A stretch of DNA of 30,445 bases from positions 1,184,391-1,214,835 of the forward strand of contig MU008151.1 of the NCBI GenBank assembly GCA_010909165.1. Direction: 5' to 3'. The notes under the pieces were generated by a model that saw nothing but the letters and a program-made list of their open reading frames with translations, ran no database searches and was not told the DNA's origin. The stretch comes from Anthoceros angustus. Its lineage: Eukaryota > Streptophyta > Anthocerotopsida > Anthocerotales > Anthocerotaceae. The position numbers and the translations under genes are program-made. This document shows, one piece after another, positions 19,030 to 29,470 of the stretch. Each line of letters begins with the position of its first letter. The first letter of the stretch is position 1.

Positions 19030-20491
19030 CCCACCTGGATGGAATTTCTGTGCAAATGAACCACCGTCGCGATTGGGCATCACATCCGGATGAGCGAGCC
19101 TGCGTTAAGTGGGTGGAAAAGCGAAGGGACCTACCGCTATTCGCCATATCTATATGGTTTATTGGTGTCCACGCTCTTGAATCGGCGAAATCCTCGGTCA
19201 TCTTTGGGTGGGTTGGTCGTGATGGAGCATTGAAACCAATGGACGTTGAAGATGAACGCGTCGCGCCCCATATCAAATTCAACGTCGAGGATATCTTTGA
19301 TTTTCCCAAAATCTGGGACTATCTACCCGGCGAACTTTCCGACCCAACAATCACAGGTGGCATTGCAGCGTTGCGTCTGCATCATTGTCCGTGGTGAAAT
19401 CCTCTGGTGTCCAAGCCGATGCGTGTTCGAGGTTAACCCGGACCACTAATGATCTTGCATATGTCCATGTCGGGCGGTCACGCCATCGGCCTTCCGGACA
19501 CGCAGAGCCAATCCGAGAACTTCCGAATACAGGGGTGGTGGGCGAATCGCATAGCCTCTGCATGCTCGAGAAAATGCCAGTGGAGTCTGGTATGTTTGTC
19601 ATGGTCCGATGTCGTGGCGTCGCTTCGATTGGCTCCTCGACTTTCGTCGTCGTCTCCAAAATGAAAAGCGCGGCATCTTTGTGGCGCTCCTTTACTCTGC
19701 GATGTACATGGTTTCGCGAGATAACGATGACATCGCCTTGAGCTTAGCTTTCAGCGAACATCTGCTTGACACATGCATGTGTCTTTCTAGATACATCCAT
19801 CTAGCATGTACGTGCCATGACTCTCGACCTCATCTACCAAATGAACAATGAGATGTTGCATCGGATTCCAAATGCATGATGGGAAGTGCTTCTCCATGTT
19901 GATCATGATGTCGACCACTCTGGTTTTCCAGCCCGGGATGTCAGCAATCGTAATTGATTTCTGGCAAAGCCCGCTGAGCGGTACATGCCACTAAGTGCAG
20001 CAAATGCATTGTACTCTTTCCCCTCCAATCGACCACGAAGCGCTATGGGGAGGAAGTACTGCATAAGGAGATGCCAATATGTGATTTCCATGTCACTTTC
20101 GGTCGATGAAGCATGTATGCAAGTTTGATCCAAACCCGGTTGGGGGCTTGATCCGGGATATCTCAAGCTTAACCGCCTCCAAATCAACCCGCGGCAACAC
20201 ATAGGATGCAACTGGATAATGTGGCTCCTCATTTTCCCATACAACCCATAACCAGGGCTTGGAGTCTATATCCTCCAAGTCTATCCTTGCGTTGTGCGTG
20301 TCAAGTGTGCCACTAATGAGCTTCCATAATGCCTGGCAGTTATTGACTTCAACGTGCATCACATCCTTGAGCCATAGCTTATGGATGGATGCGAGTAAAC
20401 AAGCGGTTGAAAAGCGATTTCCGCTTCACGCCCACATATGACCGTCGCATTGCCTTGGTGCCGGTACAACATATGCATTCATCTCATCGAG
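19030..20491 (-). pseudogene. CACTA transposase, 3' part: end of tnp2, DUF4218, DUF4216
   Basis: On the minus strand, starting in duplicated sequence at 20491, the frame reads MHVEVNNCQALWKLISGTLD (20359-20300), NARIDLEDIDSKPWLWVV, and SRIKPPTGFGSNLHTC, which is the C-terminal part of the tnp2 transposase. LLMQYFLPIALRGRL (about 20073-20029) opens DUF4218. It continues with SITIADIPGWKTRVVDIMIN and KHFPSCIWNPMQHLIVHLVD to 19820. After a poorly readable linker, 19319-19140 gives a 60-residue frame with VPDFGKIKDILDVEFDMGRD and FIFNVHWFQCS, matching DUF4216, followed by THLTQARSS and RRWFICTEI in another frame. The protein would bind the element ends and catalyse cut-and-paste transposition in the nucleus. 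Several frameshifts are present. Confidence 0.8.
20339..20491 (-). repeat. Direct duplication, copy 1 (transposase sequence)
   Basis: This 153-bp stretch from gttattgacttcaacgtgc to atctcatcgag recurs at 25285-25440 in the same orientation. It encodes the tnp2 'DVMHVEVNN' region. Differences from copy 2 include loss at CTG and CAG sites: gtcgcat here against gtctgcat there, and ggtgccggtac here against ggctgacagctac there. There is also a ~20-bp diverged patch near 20396-20416. Confidence 0.85.
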
Positions 20492-21562
20492 CGTGCGTTA
20501 CGACTTGATTGTTTCTTGACTTTTGTACATTAGCTCGTCTCTCAAAGTGTTGCGTCCTTAACTCGGTTGTGTTTACGTTATTTATGCTCTTATTTTTCAG
20601 TAAGAGCTTGCTTGTTCCATGCATCGCGCCTTTGGGCAAAACATTTTAAAGGTATTTGTCTTTCGATTGTTGTTCACATGTGCGGACAATTATTTGTGGT
20701 CTCATGAGTTATCGCTTGCTTTCTCGCCTTGATGTGTGCGCCATCGCTTTGTCCGCGATGGAAGGTAGATCACTTTTGATCTTTGCTTACCGCTGTCTTT
20801 TGCTTATCGATGTGCGTGACGTTAGTCACCTGTTGTTTCTAATTTGATGTGTGTTTAGTTTAGTGTTTTATGTCGACTTTTTGTTCTTGTTGATTGCATC
20901 ATGTGCTCGTGGTTTGTCTTTTTGGTCATGGTTGGTGTTGCGGTCCAATGTGGTTCTTGCGCTATGTTAGTTTCATCGATGGTTTGTTGTTAACTCTTGC
21001 CTTTTTGTGCATCACCCACGAGAAAATTCTTAGGGTGAATCGTGGATTTTAGTAAGAGATGTTTACCCTTGCCTTTTGTTTTTTGTCTTTGTTGTTCTTG
21101 CATAATCAAAATATCCGCACCTCACTAAATCGTTTCGTGTAGGCAAATTTGTCATCGTGTGAAGGGTCGCTCTTCCAACATTCTAAGTCTGTGGGTATCG
21201 TGATAACTATTTGCCCGAGTTTTCTGGTGTTTCTTCAGTGTTGACCGAGGCTCAAGTTGTGTGTGTCTTTGTCATCAATATTATTGGCAAAAGAGTGTTT
21301 GAAGTATGTGGGGTTTGTTAAAAATGGAAGTTTCGTTCTCTAACTTAAAATGGAAGGGATCAAAATCTAATAACAATGTATAGATCAAGGATGTGTCTCG
21401 CAATATCTCCCATGCCTCTTCTTTTCGATTGGTATAATCAACTTTAGACCCTTCCAGGTTCTCATTTGAAAGCATTCACCCATGTAAGTCTTTTCATATT
21501 GGTTTGCAAGTTCATTAACTTTTCAAATGTTTTTGTGTTTTGATCACATGCTTTTCTTTGCG

Positions 21563-24500
21563 ATGGCACCCAAAAGGAAACCCACTGCTTGGACCGGAAA
21601 GAAGCAAGGGTCCTGTCAAGTCATGGCTAAGCCGCACACTAGGGTGTCACCGCCTCCACATCGCAACTCATCCACCGCAGGATGATGGTAAAGTTGATGG
21701 TGTCTTGGTGTGAAGGAACATATTTAGTAAAAGGCATTCCTAAACCGCCAAGGCACTTCTCATCCAAGAAGGATGCTCGACGTGAAGTTTGTAAGAGAAG
21801 AAGGGTTGACACTCGACTGTGGCATTGGTTGAAGGTCCTCTTGCGAGATTACTAACTATGTCCGTTGTCTCGAGAGAGGTCCGGTTGTGGGGAGAATGAT
21901 TTCTTGATAACGACGATCCCATGGTTGTGAGCCGCCAAAGCCTGTGTCTAGTCTAGATTTGTGTGGTTGAACTTTTACTGGTGGCGCTTTCCATGCTTTG
22001 GTTCCCGAGGAGTCATCCCCGATCAAGAAGTGCTCGATATGTTTGAGAGGCTAAAGTGTCCGGTCCCGAAGATGACTTTGCCATGGGTATGGAGGAAATT
22101 GATGATGAAGAAATTTTGAGAGCGTGATTTGACCTGGTCGAGGGAGGAATGATGCTTTGAGTGGTGGGGAGGATAGGTCAAACGCGTAATAACCGGTGTC
22201 AAGTCGTGGCCTTTATGAAAGTGAGTGGGGTCGGATGGGATACTGCTTGAGGATATTCCTCACAAGGATCTAAATCTTATTCGATACCCTTTTTCCATCA
22301 AGTTCGAATCAAGGACAGGAGATTTTCTTAAACGTAAGTAGTGATGTTTTCTTACTTGTTGATTTTGATAGTTCGACTTTCCTTCACATGACCGATTGCT
22401 GATCTTCACTTGTGCAGGCTGATGTCTTTCTTTCGTGGGTTTAACCGGATTTTAACAAGGAAGTGCATCCCAACCAAAGCGGCTTGATGTTCCATGATCA
22501 ACTTGTTTCATGGAATTTTCCATGGCCTGTCAATGGTTGCGTCCATGAAAATCAAAGGACCTTGGGATTGTGTCATGTCGAAAAGAGGTGAAGTTGATTT
22601 GATGATGATGAGCGTGATTCTTTCACACGAGATCATCAATGCTCATTTGGGCGGGGCTTAAAAGGTAATATTGTTGGTTTTGGGGTGCACTTTGATTGTT
22701 CATTTATGGTCTCTTAAACCGAGCCCTTATGCTTATATTTTTGGTGTGTGCATATTTTTGCATGACCAGTTTGGGGTTCGAGGTGGTGAAGAGTTACATA
22801 ACCCGCTCATTAGGGACTTCTCATTTTCGATTCAAAGGACCTTTTGTTCAGAGGTGTAGTCTTTTGTTTCTTGTTTGTTTGATGTTTTGATGTATCAGAT
22901 TGAGCTCGTCTTCATTTGGTGTATGAAGAACGGCATTCAAAAATTACAAAGTGGATATGAAGAACTACGAGTGAGCATTTCAAAAGGTCAAGATCTATGA
23001 AAAGGACGCCATCGAAACCTTTAAAGTCAAGTATTGATCACTCTCCCAAGTGGTCTGACATGACAAGAATTTGTCAATTCAGGGGTTTCTCTTCAATTCA
23101 ACCATTGATAACCCAAGATCCAATGTAAGTTTTTGGTTTATTGGGCTTGAGTTTTGTGGTTTGTATTTACTAACGCTTGTTTTTGTTCAGCTTGGTATGC
23201 AAAACTTCGTGTTTCAAAAGGAATGTCAAGATTTATGAAGACCATGGTCAAGTGGGCTTGTTGGCTACTACACCAATAAGAGCTGTGTAACGATGATTAC
23301 ACGCTTGACGATGGCTCGTGCCCTCGGGAGTGTGACCGCCATAAACGGATGCTGGATTTTCAAGGTAATATGTTGTGAAAGCTTGTGACATTTGAGTCTT
23401 TGTATGCTCGTCCTAACGTTCTCATGTTTTGAGATATGACCGCTCGGTCAAGCAGTACCGTAAGAGTTCTTGTTCTCGTGAACGACGATCTTATCAGAGC
23501 TTTTAAATGAAGAACTCAATCGGATGCGGATGATTTAAGGGTGTTCTTCCGTCAACAATGTTGAATGTAACTCTGAAATAGTATTTTCGAGTCACCAAGA
23601 TCGGCCCCTTGCAAGTGCAACACGTTAGTAATGTAAGTGTTTGAGATTTGTATCAAGTATGTAGGGACTTGTGTCAAAAATCTCGTGTCCCGACTTGATT
23701 GATTTGTCGTCTTTCCTCCCGTGGCACCCCTCGTTATTCATCATGAAAGCAACGAACAATGTTGGACCGAATCGAGTTTTTCCGCACCATGTGGTCCATG
23801 TGTCTTGTGTTAGTATTGTGAAGTTGCTTTGTTGTAGTCCGCCATGTTAGTTTTTTTAATCATCGTGGTTCTTGTTTTTATGGGCACCTTGAAAGCAAGG
23901 CATCCAGATGGACACTAGCGACCAACGATGTGGTGTTCTACTAAATTCCATATGTTGACAAGGTTGATTCTTTGGCTTTGTTTGTTGTTTTCATTCATTT
24001 TGGAGTTTCGATTGTGTTCTTCTTGGCGATTGTAATCCTTCGACTAGTTTAAGCTTACGTCCCTCATTTCAACATTGACACGAGGGAAGTGGATGCTGGC
24101 CCCTCCGTTGGAGGGCATTGCAGTGAGTGTGATCCATCCGAAGTTAACCAGACAGTGTGGCCGTGGTAGCACCTGGATATATTGCACGGATCGCAAATGG
24201 AAATGTAAGTGGCTTTGAGCGCTTGCGATCTCCGAGAACGGGAATTGGAGAATGACAAATTGAAACAGGAAATGGAGTTCGTGCAAAAAGGATTTGGAGG
24301 CACTTATAGAGAGACAGAGGCGCAAAGCAGTTGAATTACGAGTCTCTAAGCAAAGAGAGAAAGCCCTTGAGATTCAGAGGCGGAGAAATGCGGAGAGGAG
24401 ACAAGAGCATATTAAGCATCAAGAGAAACTGAAGCAGCAGCAGAAAGAGCAGCAAGAGGTTCGGAGATTACAGTGGGAAAGACAACAGGAGCAGAAGGAT

Positions 24501-24775
24501 GTGCCTCGAGATATTTCAACTGCTATCTGCGAAAATCCGTCAGGATCGGTAAGCTTTATGCTTTTTATTAATCAGTTTTACTAGATTGAAAATTAATGGT
24601 TGTGTTGTTTTAGGTTGTGACCTTGCAGGAAGATGGTCAATTTCGTCCAAGTCCTCAGCTTCATCAATTGGTTGCCAATTATGATAATGCTGTACAAGTA
24701 CCAATCAAGAAGTGGTCGTGAAAATTACATTTTCAATCAGATAATTGTAAGAAATTTCCCAAAATAAGGTGAGTA
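21563..24775 (+). pseudogene. Unidentified multi-exon gene-like region, opposite strand to transposase
   Basis: A start MAPKRKPTAWTGKKQGSCQV at 21563 follows a pyrimidine-rich stretch where the acceptor reads ttctttgcg instead of ttctttgcag. Donor-like sites follow at about 22334 (gtaagt), 22664 (gtaata), 23124, 23365, 23634, 24206 (gtaagt) and 24549. Acceptor-like sites occur near 22418, 23190, 24614 and 24848. Candidate exonic readings include DILLEDIPHKDLNLI, VILSHEIINAHLGG and the coiled coil at 24294-24550. In-frame stops occur in most exons, so a protein cannot be assembled. I do not recognise the family. The MAPKRK start suggests a nuclear protein. Confidence 0.35.
24220..24550 (+). 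CDS. Coiled-coil exon
   Basis: Positions 24294-24548 form one open stretch reading MEALIERQRRKAVELRVSKQ, followed by Gln/Glu/Arg-rich heptads such as EHIKHQEKLKQQQKEQQEV. It ends at PSGS just before a gtaagctt donor at 24549-24556. Upstream, 24220-24293 reads in shifted frames as similar charged sequence. It is a long helical coiled coil of about 80 residues, usual for dimerisation. The ATG at 24294 is probably internal. This exon is CAG-rich and unbroken, in contrast to the rest of the segment. The next exon may start at the gttttag acceptor near 24614. Confidence 0.45.
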
Positions 24776-25218
24776 TCAATGTTTTCTATTTTAGTGTTTA
24801 CTAGTAGCGTAATTACGGTTTGGGTGCTAATTTTGGTTTTGTTTGTAGGTTTCTTGTTGAAGCGAGTTCACTATATCGGTATTTACTCTTCATTAGTTGA
24901 ATTCAGATTTCATGCACGGATATACAGGAAACTCGCAAAGAAAAGGGTTCTTTGTTGGTTTTTGTATATCCCGGATCCGCATGAATATTATTTAATGAAA
25001 ATGTTTTTGTCGATTAGCGATTTTGGTGGGATTACTAGAATGAGCTTACTAGACGAGGTTTCACTTGGTCGTCATGTTTTCTACTCTAGTGCTCTGTTTT
25101 CCACCTTGATGGTAGATCATATTCACCCCACTTGGCATGTTTTCTACTATATTGTAATGAATTTTACTATCCGGTAAAATAATGGCCAAAAGGTCGATTC
25201 TCTCTAAAATTCACCGCA

Positions 25219-26650
25219 CTACCCCGAAAAGAAACCAACGGGCGCGTCGAGGCCCCGAGACGAGGCCGCGATTTCTAGACCGGCGTTATTGACTTCAACG
25301 TGCATCACATCCTTGAGCCATAGCTTATGGATGGATGCGAGGTCAAACCACAAAGAAAGTGATTTCCGCTTCACGCCCCACATATGACCGTCTGCATTGC
25401 CTTGGCTGACAGCTACAACATATGCATTCATCTCATCGAGGACGTCTTGCACAGACCGTTGTGGCGGTCTTGGTCTCAATTCCATGTCATTGTTGAAGAA
25501 TTCAATATCTTCTCGCCGAAGATCGTCAGGCAATGAACACCATCGCCGATGCCCGTCACAAATAACCTTGTCCAGCCCTTGGGACCATCGGGCTTCTAAG
25601 CCTCGCCCACAACATAAGTACCCACGCATTTGTAATCAAGAGGCTCCCAAGACCGGGATAATCACATATTGCATTGACCGGTTCCACGCATGTTGAAAAC
25701 ACGGTCGGTGCCCTAGGCTTGGAGTGATCGACCACGGGGTTCCATTCCGCTGCCGAGCTCTTCCAAAGAAAGGCTCCAAAACACGCCCATGCTGCCAACC
25801 TGCTTGGGGGTACTATGATAGGCATGAGAATCGATGTCGCTTGGTCCCAACCCATGGGGGTATATTGTGGATTATGAGTAGAAGGCGACATCAGACAATG
25901 AGGACTCGTGGACCGGATGGATTTATCCCACAAGACAAATGGCAAGCGAATGTTCCGTCCTCGCGGCCAAACCCATCCACTCCATCAAGCTTTTTCCAAG
26001 CCGGAGTGTCACCAGATGCGATTTTCCCGTCCACACTGGGGATGCCCACCAAGTGAGCTCGCCATTTGACGAAAAGAGCCTGCAGCGCTCAGAGGAAGTG
26101 CCACATTGTCTTCGAGGAACTGTTGCCAGAGACACCTTGCTGGAAGCGCGGCTCACCACAAAACCGGCAGGCCTCCCAGACGCTCCCGAAATAGGCAGCA
26201 TTACGCTAGTCGATCCACACGGACCAACCCGCATGAGGTTCTGCCGAGCCTCCTGGTGGCTACCGGGCATGGAATTTCCCGGAGGCAGGAGAGTGGAGGA
26301 GAGGATGGCAAATATTGCTGACATTGCTGAATCGGAGATACGAAAGCGCTCTTGTATGAACAAGAGCGCAAGGATTCCGCTCAGCCTGCTCTGCTGAGAT
26401 TTTGCAGGCATGGTGCATTCCCACAATGGAATGCTTGCCTCCTGCTCTAGTGCGATGAGCGATTCCGATGCTAGGATCACGGAGATAGGGTGGGAAGGGC
26501 CCGTCTCCTCCACCATCGTGGCCATAGCCGGTATCGCCGCCTGTAAGTGGCGTCCATCGCTACATCGGACACAAACTCGCGGAATGTTGGCGTGGGCCAC
26601 ATCCAGATCTCGCGCGCTTCATCGTGCCAGCGTATAGCGGTGGAGAGGCC
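25219..26650 (-). pseudogene. CACTA transposase, central part (tnp2)
   Basis: Minus-strand fragments, in order, are as follows. SPLYAGTMKRAR lies near 26640. EACRFCGEPRFQQGVSGNSS (26175-26116) has the Cys-x2-Cys that opens tnp2. HLVGIPSVDGKIA and the FACHLSY region lie near 26040-25930. PMGWDQATSILMPIIVPPSR is at about 25856-25797 and AICDYPGLGSLL at about 25673-25638. A continuous 136-codon frame (25629-25219) then holds DDLRREDIEFFNNDMELRPR and SIHKLWLKDVMHVEVNN. These match the plant CACTA transposase family (PF02992), the catalytic part with an RNase H-like fold. At least six frame changes are needed. The 3' remainder continues at 20491 after the insertion. Confidence 0.8.
25285..25440 (-). 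repeat. Direct duplication, copy 2 (transposase sequence)
   Basis: This is the 156-bp counterpart of 20339-20491. It belongs to the long minus-strand frame at 25629-25219 and encodes SLWFDLASIHKLWLKDVMHV followed by EVNN. The coding similarity stops at 25285, where inserted sequence begins. Confidence 0.85.
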
Positions 26651-26768
26651 TGATCGAAGGAGCTACACACACAAGCAGCTGGAAGTCAATGATGAACATA
26701 GCCCTTACTGCCGGACTTCAACCCCAATCCGCTGCCAGAAAACAAGGCTCGAACACCCTTTGCCTCAC

Positions 26769-27140
26769 CTATGCGCGTAGCCGTGCATGATGGATGACAT
26801 GCCTCCTCGAGATGTCGGCGCGAGCTTTCCGATTTCGTGGCTTGCAAGCAGGGCAAGGGCAAGGGATTTCTGGGATGTCTTTGTTTGATCGGGGAGCGGA
26901 CATGGCGTCGGAGAAGGGTGTGGAAGCGCTAGGCGCTGCTATCCCAAAAGCAGGGGCCCAGCTGGATGATGTTGCGAGTCCACGCCAGGTTGCACACTCA
27001 TTCTCACCAATCCTCCCCAACGGTCACGCCGCCTATCGACAAGGGTGCCCGTTGGTCCGAACGGTTTGGCTCCTGAGCATGCCGCTGGTCTTGCCCTGTC
27101 ATGTTATTCCGGCTACACGGGTTTCGTGTACCCTCGACAT
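26769..27140 (-). pseudogene. CACTA transposase N-terminus, Transposase-associated zinc domain
   Basis: The minus frame 27020-26769 reads RSNKDIPEIPCPCPACKPRN and then SRRHVIHHARLRA. The C-P-C-x2-C cluster followed by an 'H...H' segment is the signature of the Transposase-associated domain (PF13963) at the N-terminus of plant CACTA transposases, usually ending in '..GYxxxY'. Here 'HGYAHR' can be read in another frame at the end. Upstream, to the right terminus (27140-27295), there is no further coding similarity, so the start probably lies within 27000-27150. The domain is thought to help bind the element ends. Confidence 0.7.
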
Positions 27141-27295
27141 GGTGACCGGACTTGAGCGGTGAAAGACGTAGGGTGAAACGCACAGCGTCGGCGTCGTTTG
27201 CGAGGAGAGACAAGCTCGCAGGACGTATCAAATGCTGAAGTTTGTCTTAACTAAAAAACGCAGTTAAAACGTCCTCTCAAGCATGTCATGTACCA

Positions 27296-27328
27296 CGTCT
27301 TATTGCCCGTCAAATTGTAGTAGTGACG
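27296..27328 (-). repeat. CACTA right terminal inverted repeat with target duplication
   Basis: Read on the minus strand from 27325, this gives CACTACTACAATTTGACGGG, then caataagacg. It is followed on the + strand by acg at 27326-27328, identical to the trinucleotide at the left end. Confidence 0.85.
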
Positions 27329-27465
27329 AGGACTAACGTGTGATTGTGTCTTAGGTTGGGTTTTGTCGCCAGTGACCAGGAGGTGGGAAGCTTTGAGGAT
27401 TGCCAACGCTGGAAATGGGAAGTAATTGCCTCTTCTAGCAGCCTTTTGGAGTAAGAAGGCACCAT
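27329..27465. other. Right flank of the CACTA insertion
   Basis: About 140 bp lie between the CACTA target duplication and the next gag-like frame. 'tgtgtcttag|gttggg' near 27346 looks like a splice acceptor, or it may be the leader of the following element. No LTR end or primer-binding site can be claimed. Confidence 0.3.
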
Positions 27466-29470
27466 GCCTTGAGCAGGAAAAGGCAAGGGGAAGGAACCGC
27501 CTGTCAAGGGCTCCTCCTCGCGAGGCGGGAAAGGAAAGAAGGCAGCAGCGGAGGCCGCGCCACCAGGAGGGGGCGAAGTCGAGATGCCCCAATTCACTTG
27601 TTTTGCAGCGCGATTTGGTTGATTTTACCGGCAATGGGGAGGAGGATAACATCCAATTGGGATGGGTGTATGGCCGCCAATGGGCCTACACCAATTTGGA
27701 GTTGATTGAGGAGTGCTTCATCAATCTCCATCAATCGAGGCAGCCTTGCCGCAGACGGAAAGGAATGCTCGAACGGATCCTCGCCGGACCGTAAGGAGCA
27801 TTCGATGTGTATGGAGACCGGAGGAGGAGAGCTCGAATTGCTCTCTCGAGAGGACGAATGGAGGAAAGAGGACGCCCTCCGAAATTCCGCAGAGCTCCTC
27901 GACATGATGGACGGAGGAGTGAAGGCCCATGCCAAGAATGGCTGGAAAAAGAGCATCAAGGAGTCAAGTGGAGGCTCTTGCTAAGATTGTGTTGGGTGAA
28001 TTACCAAAGAACTTCAGCACCAACTTCCTCCAGTTTTTGTGGAAGATTTCAATGGGAGCCAAGCCAGATTGGGGCACCATCATGTATGAGGCCTACATCC
28101 ACCACCGGAGAAGCTCCTCAAGCCAAATTGTGGATGAGGAAGGCCAAGGCCTGCTACCTTAGCACCTATTTGGTGCATTTGTGGGAAACGGAGGGACTTC
28201 TCACAAGCAAGGAGTTGGAAGATGCTTGGCATCCTTCTGAGATAATTCATCTCCAGCCCAAGCTTGGAAAGGCCTTGCCTTTGCATTGAGGAAGACAAGG
28301 GAGGTCGACTCCACAAGCATGCTAGGAGCAAGGGGAGGATGTAGAGGCAACAAGGTTGCCGAGTGGGAAGCTTTTCCCCACAAGAGCAAGGGGAGGAGAG
28401 AACAGTGAACCGCCGAGGAAGGCCGAATGGTAGTCTATGAGAGGAGGACTACCACGTGAGGGGTGATCCCCAAGGGTGGGGGAGTCCCCACCATCTCATT
28501 TGTGCCTAGAGAGAGGCACCAGCCTACCCCAGAGGGGAGGCACCACCCAAGGGTGGATCATAGGCGCCACCCCACCACTGGTAGGTAGGCGACTACCGCT
28601 GGAGCAGCCACGCCGGGTAGGGCAAGCACCCCACGCCCGGTAGGCTGTAGGGAAGGGAAGGAGAAGAGCTGGGTGCGGGGCCGCCACCACCCGCCGAGAG
28701 GAAGGGCGGATGGGGCGACGGTGAGAGGACCCCCACCGCCGCGCGATGGTCCGAGGAGCGCAAGGGAAAAGCAAGAAGGCGCAGGGTGGAATTAGGACCC
28801 CTAGGAGAATTGCTGAGTGCTTGTGAGACACTCACCGCTGTGAATTTGAAGGGGCTAGGGAGCCAGCACCTTGTGGGCAAGTCGAGGAAGTCAAGGCCCA
28901 AGAAATGACGAGAGGAGAGCAGGACTAAATGGCAAAGCCATGGAGTCCGACGAGCCCAAGCCGAGAAGGTGGAAAAACTCCGCTGGATCTCGTGGACCAG
29001 CGGAGAGGAGAAGGTCCTAGAGGGAGGTTGTCAGATCGAGGAGAGCCATTCAACAACCCAACGGGATTCGTGGAGGCAAGGAGCATTTTGCCCGCCTAGA
29101 GCGAGAGAAAGGGCAAAACAGAGGCCCTAGGAAGGAGAAGGTGGCGATCCAACAAATGGATGCATTAAGAGCTGTGATGGCTACCCAAGCCATCAAGATC
29201 CGGACATGGAAGAGGAATTGGAAGGACCCGGCTCAATTTGAAGAGAAGCTGAGCTAAAGGCTCAAGATCACAGGCAAGAGCTAGAGCGCCGAGGGAAGTG
29301 AGTGGCAAGTGGAGAAGGAGAGACTTGCCAAGCAAGGGCTAAGCTTGAACAAAGGAGGTTCCAGAGGAAGAGCACCACAAGAAGGTGGTGCAGGATGCCG
29401 CAGTGAGGAGATTTTGGCGTATTACGCCGGGAAAGCCAATCCACCAAGGACACGCCACTATTCCAGTGAG
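27466..29470 (+). pseudogene. Gag-like or transposon-protein coding region, broken
   Basis: The + strand reads KGKGKEPPVKGSSSRGGKGK and AAAEAAPPGGGEVEMPQFTC from about 27479, a basic Gly/Ser/Lys-rich start. Then LVDFTGNGEEDNIQLGWVYG and RQWAYTNLELIEECFINLHQ follow in a second frame (27612-27730). Next come ALAKIVLGELPKNFSTNFLQ and FLWKISMGAKPDWGTIMYEA (27974-28095), with LSTYLVHLWETEGLLTSKEL after them. The end is purine-rich and coiled-coil-like: QDHRQELERRG near 29265 and KLEQRRF near 29342. The layout (basic start, helical 'W..I..EA' core, charged coiled-coil tail) recalls gag or 'putative plant transposon protein' regions of plant retroelements, but the family is not identified. It is clearly not part of the CACTA element, as it lies outside its terminus. 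Confidence 0.4.

Larger units (their letters stand above)
20492..25284 (+). other. 4.8-kb AT-rich segment inserted in the transposase gene
   Basis: The segment lies between the two direct copies of transposase sequence and interrupts the minus-strand gene. Its base composition is T-rich on the + strand and clearly different from the flanks. Repeated gtaagt/gtaata donors and T-rich tracts ending in cag suggest a + strand gene with introns. No terminal inverted repeats or LTRs were found at its borders. 20492-21480 shows nothing recognisable. It could be captured host DNA, a second gene of the element, or a join created in assembly. Confidence 0.6.
15056..27325 (-). mobile_element. CACTA (En/Spm-type) DNA transposon, 12.27 kb
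   Basis: The left end reads CACTACTACAAAAGGGC and the right end, on the other strand, CACTACTACAATTTGACGGGC. Both are flanked by the trinucleotide acg (15053-15055 and 27326-27328), the 3-bp target duplication expected for this superfamily. Inside, on the minus strand, are a transposase-associated zinc domain, tnp2, DUF4218 and DUF4216 in that order. These features define a complete, if mutated, element whose coding 5' end faces the right terminus. A second minus-strand coding region follows. A 4.8-kb segment of other character interrupts the transposase. Confidence 0.88.

Noticed and set aside
24779-25177. 132-codon + strand frame with a hydrophobic start that looks like a membrane protein (MFSILVFTSSVITVWVLILV)
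   Set aside because: It lies in T-rich intron-like DNA where Phe/Leu/Val/Ile codons arise from composition, contains a repeated 'catgttttctac' motif, has no family resemblance, and starts at a donor-like site.
20500-25200. Ulp1-type protease, plant mobile domain or MULE cargo
   Set aside because: I looked for the catalytic His/Asp/Gln/Cys context of Ulp1 and for the mobile-domain Trp motifs in candidate exons and did not find them.
25939-26397. 152-codon + strand frame
   Set aside because: It is antisense to the tnp2 transposase region, which gives clear motifs on the minus strand (CRFCGEPRF at 26175 downward).
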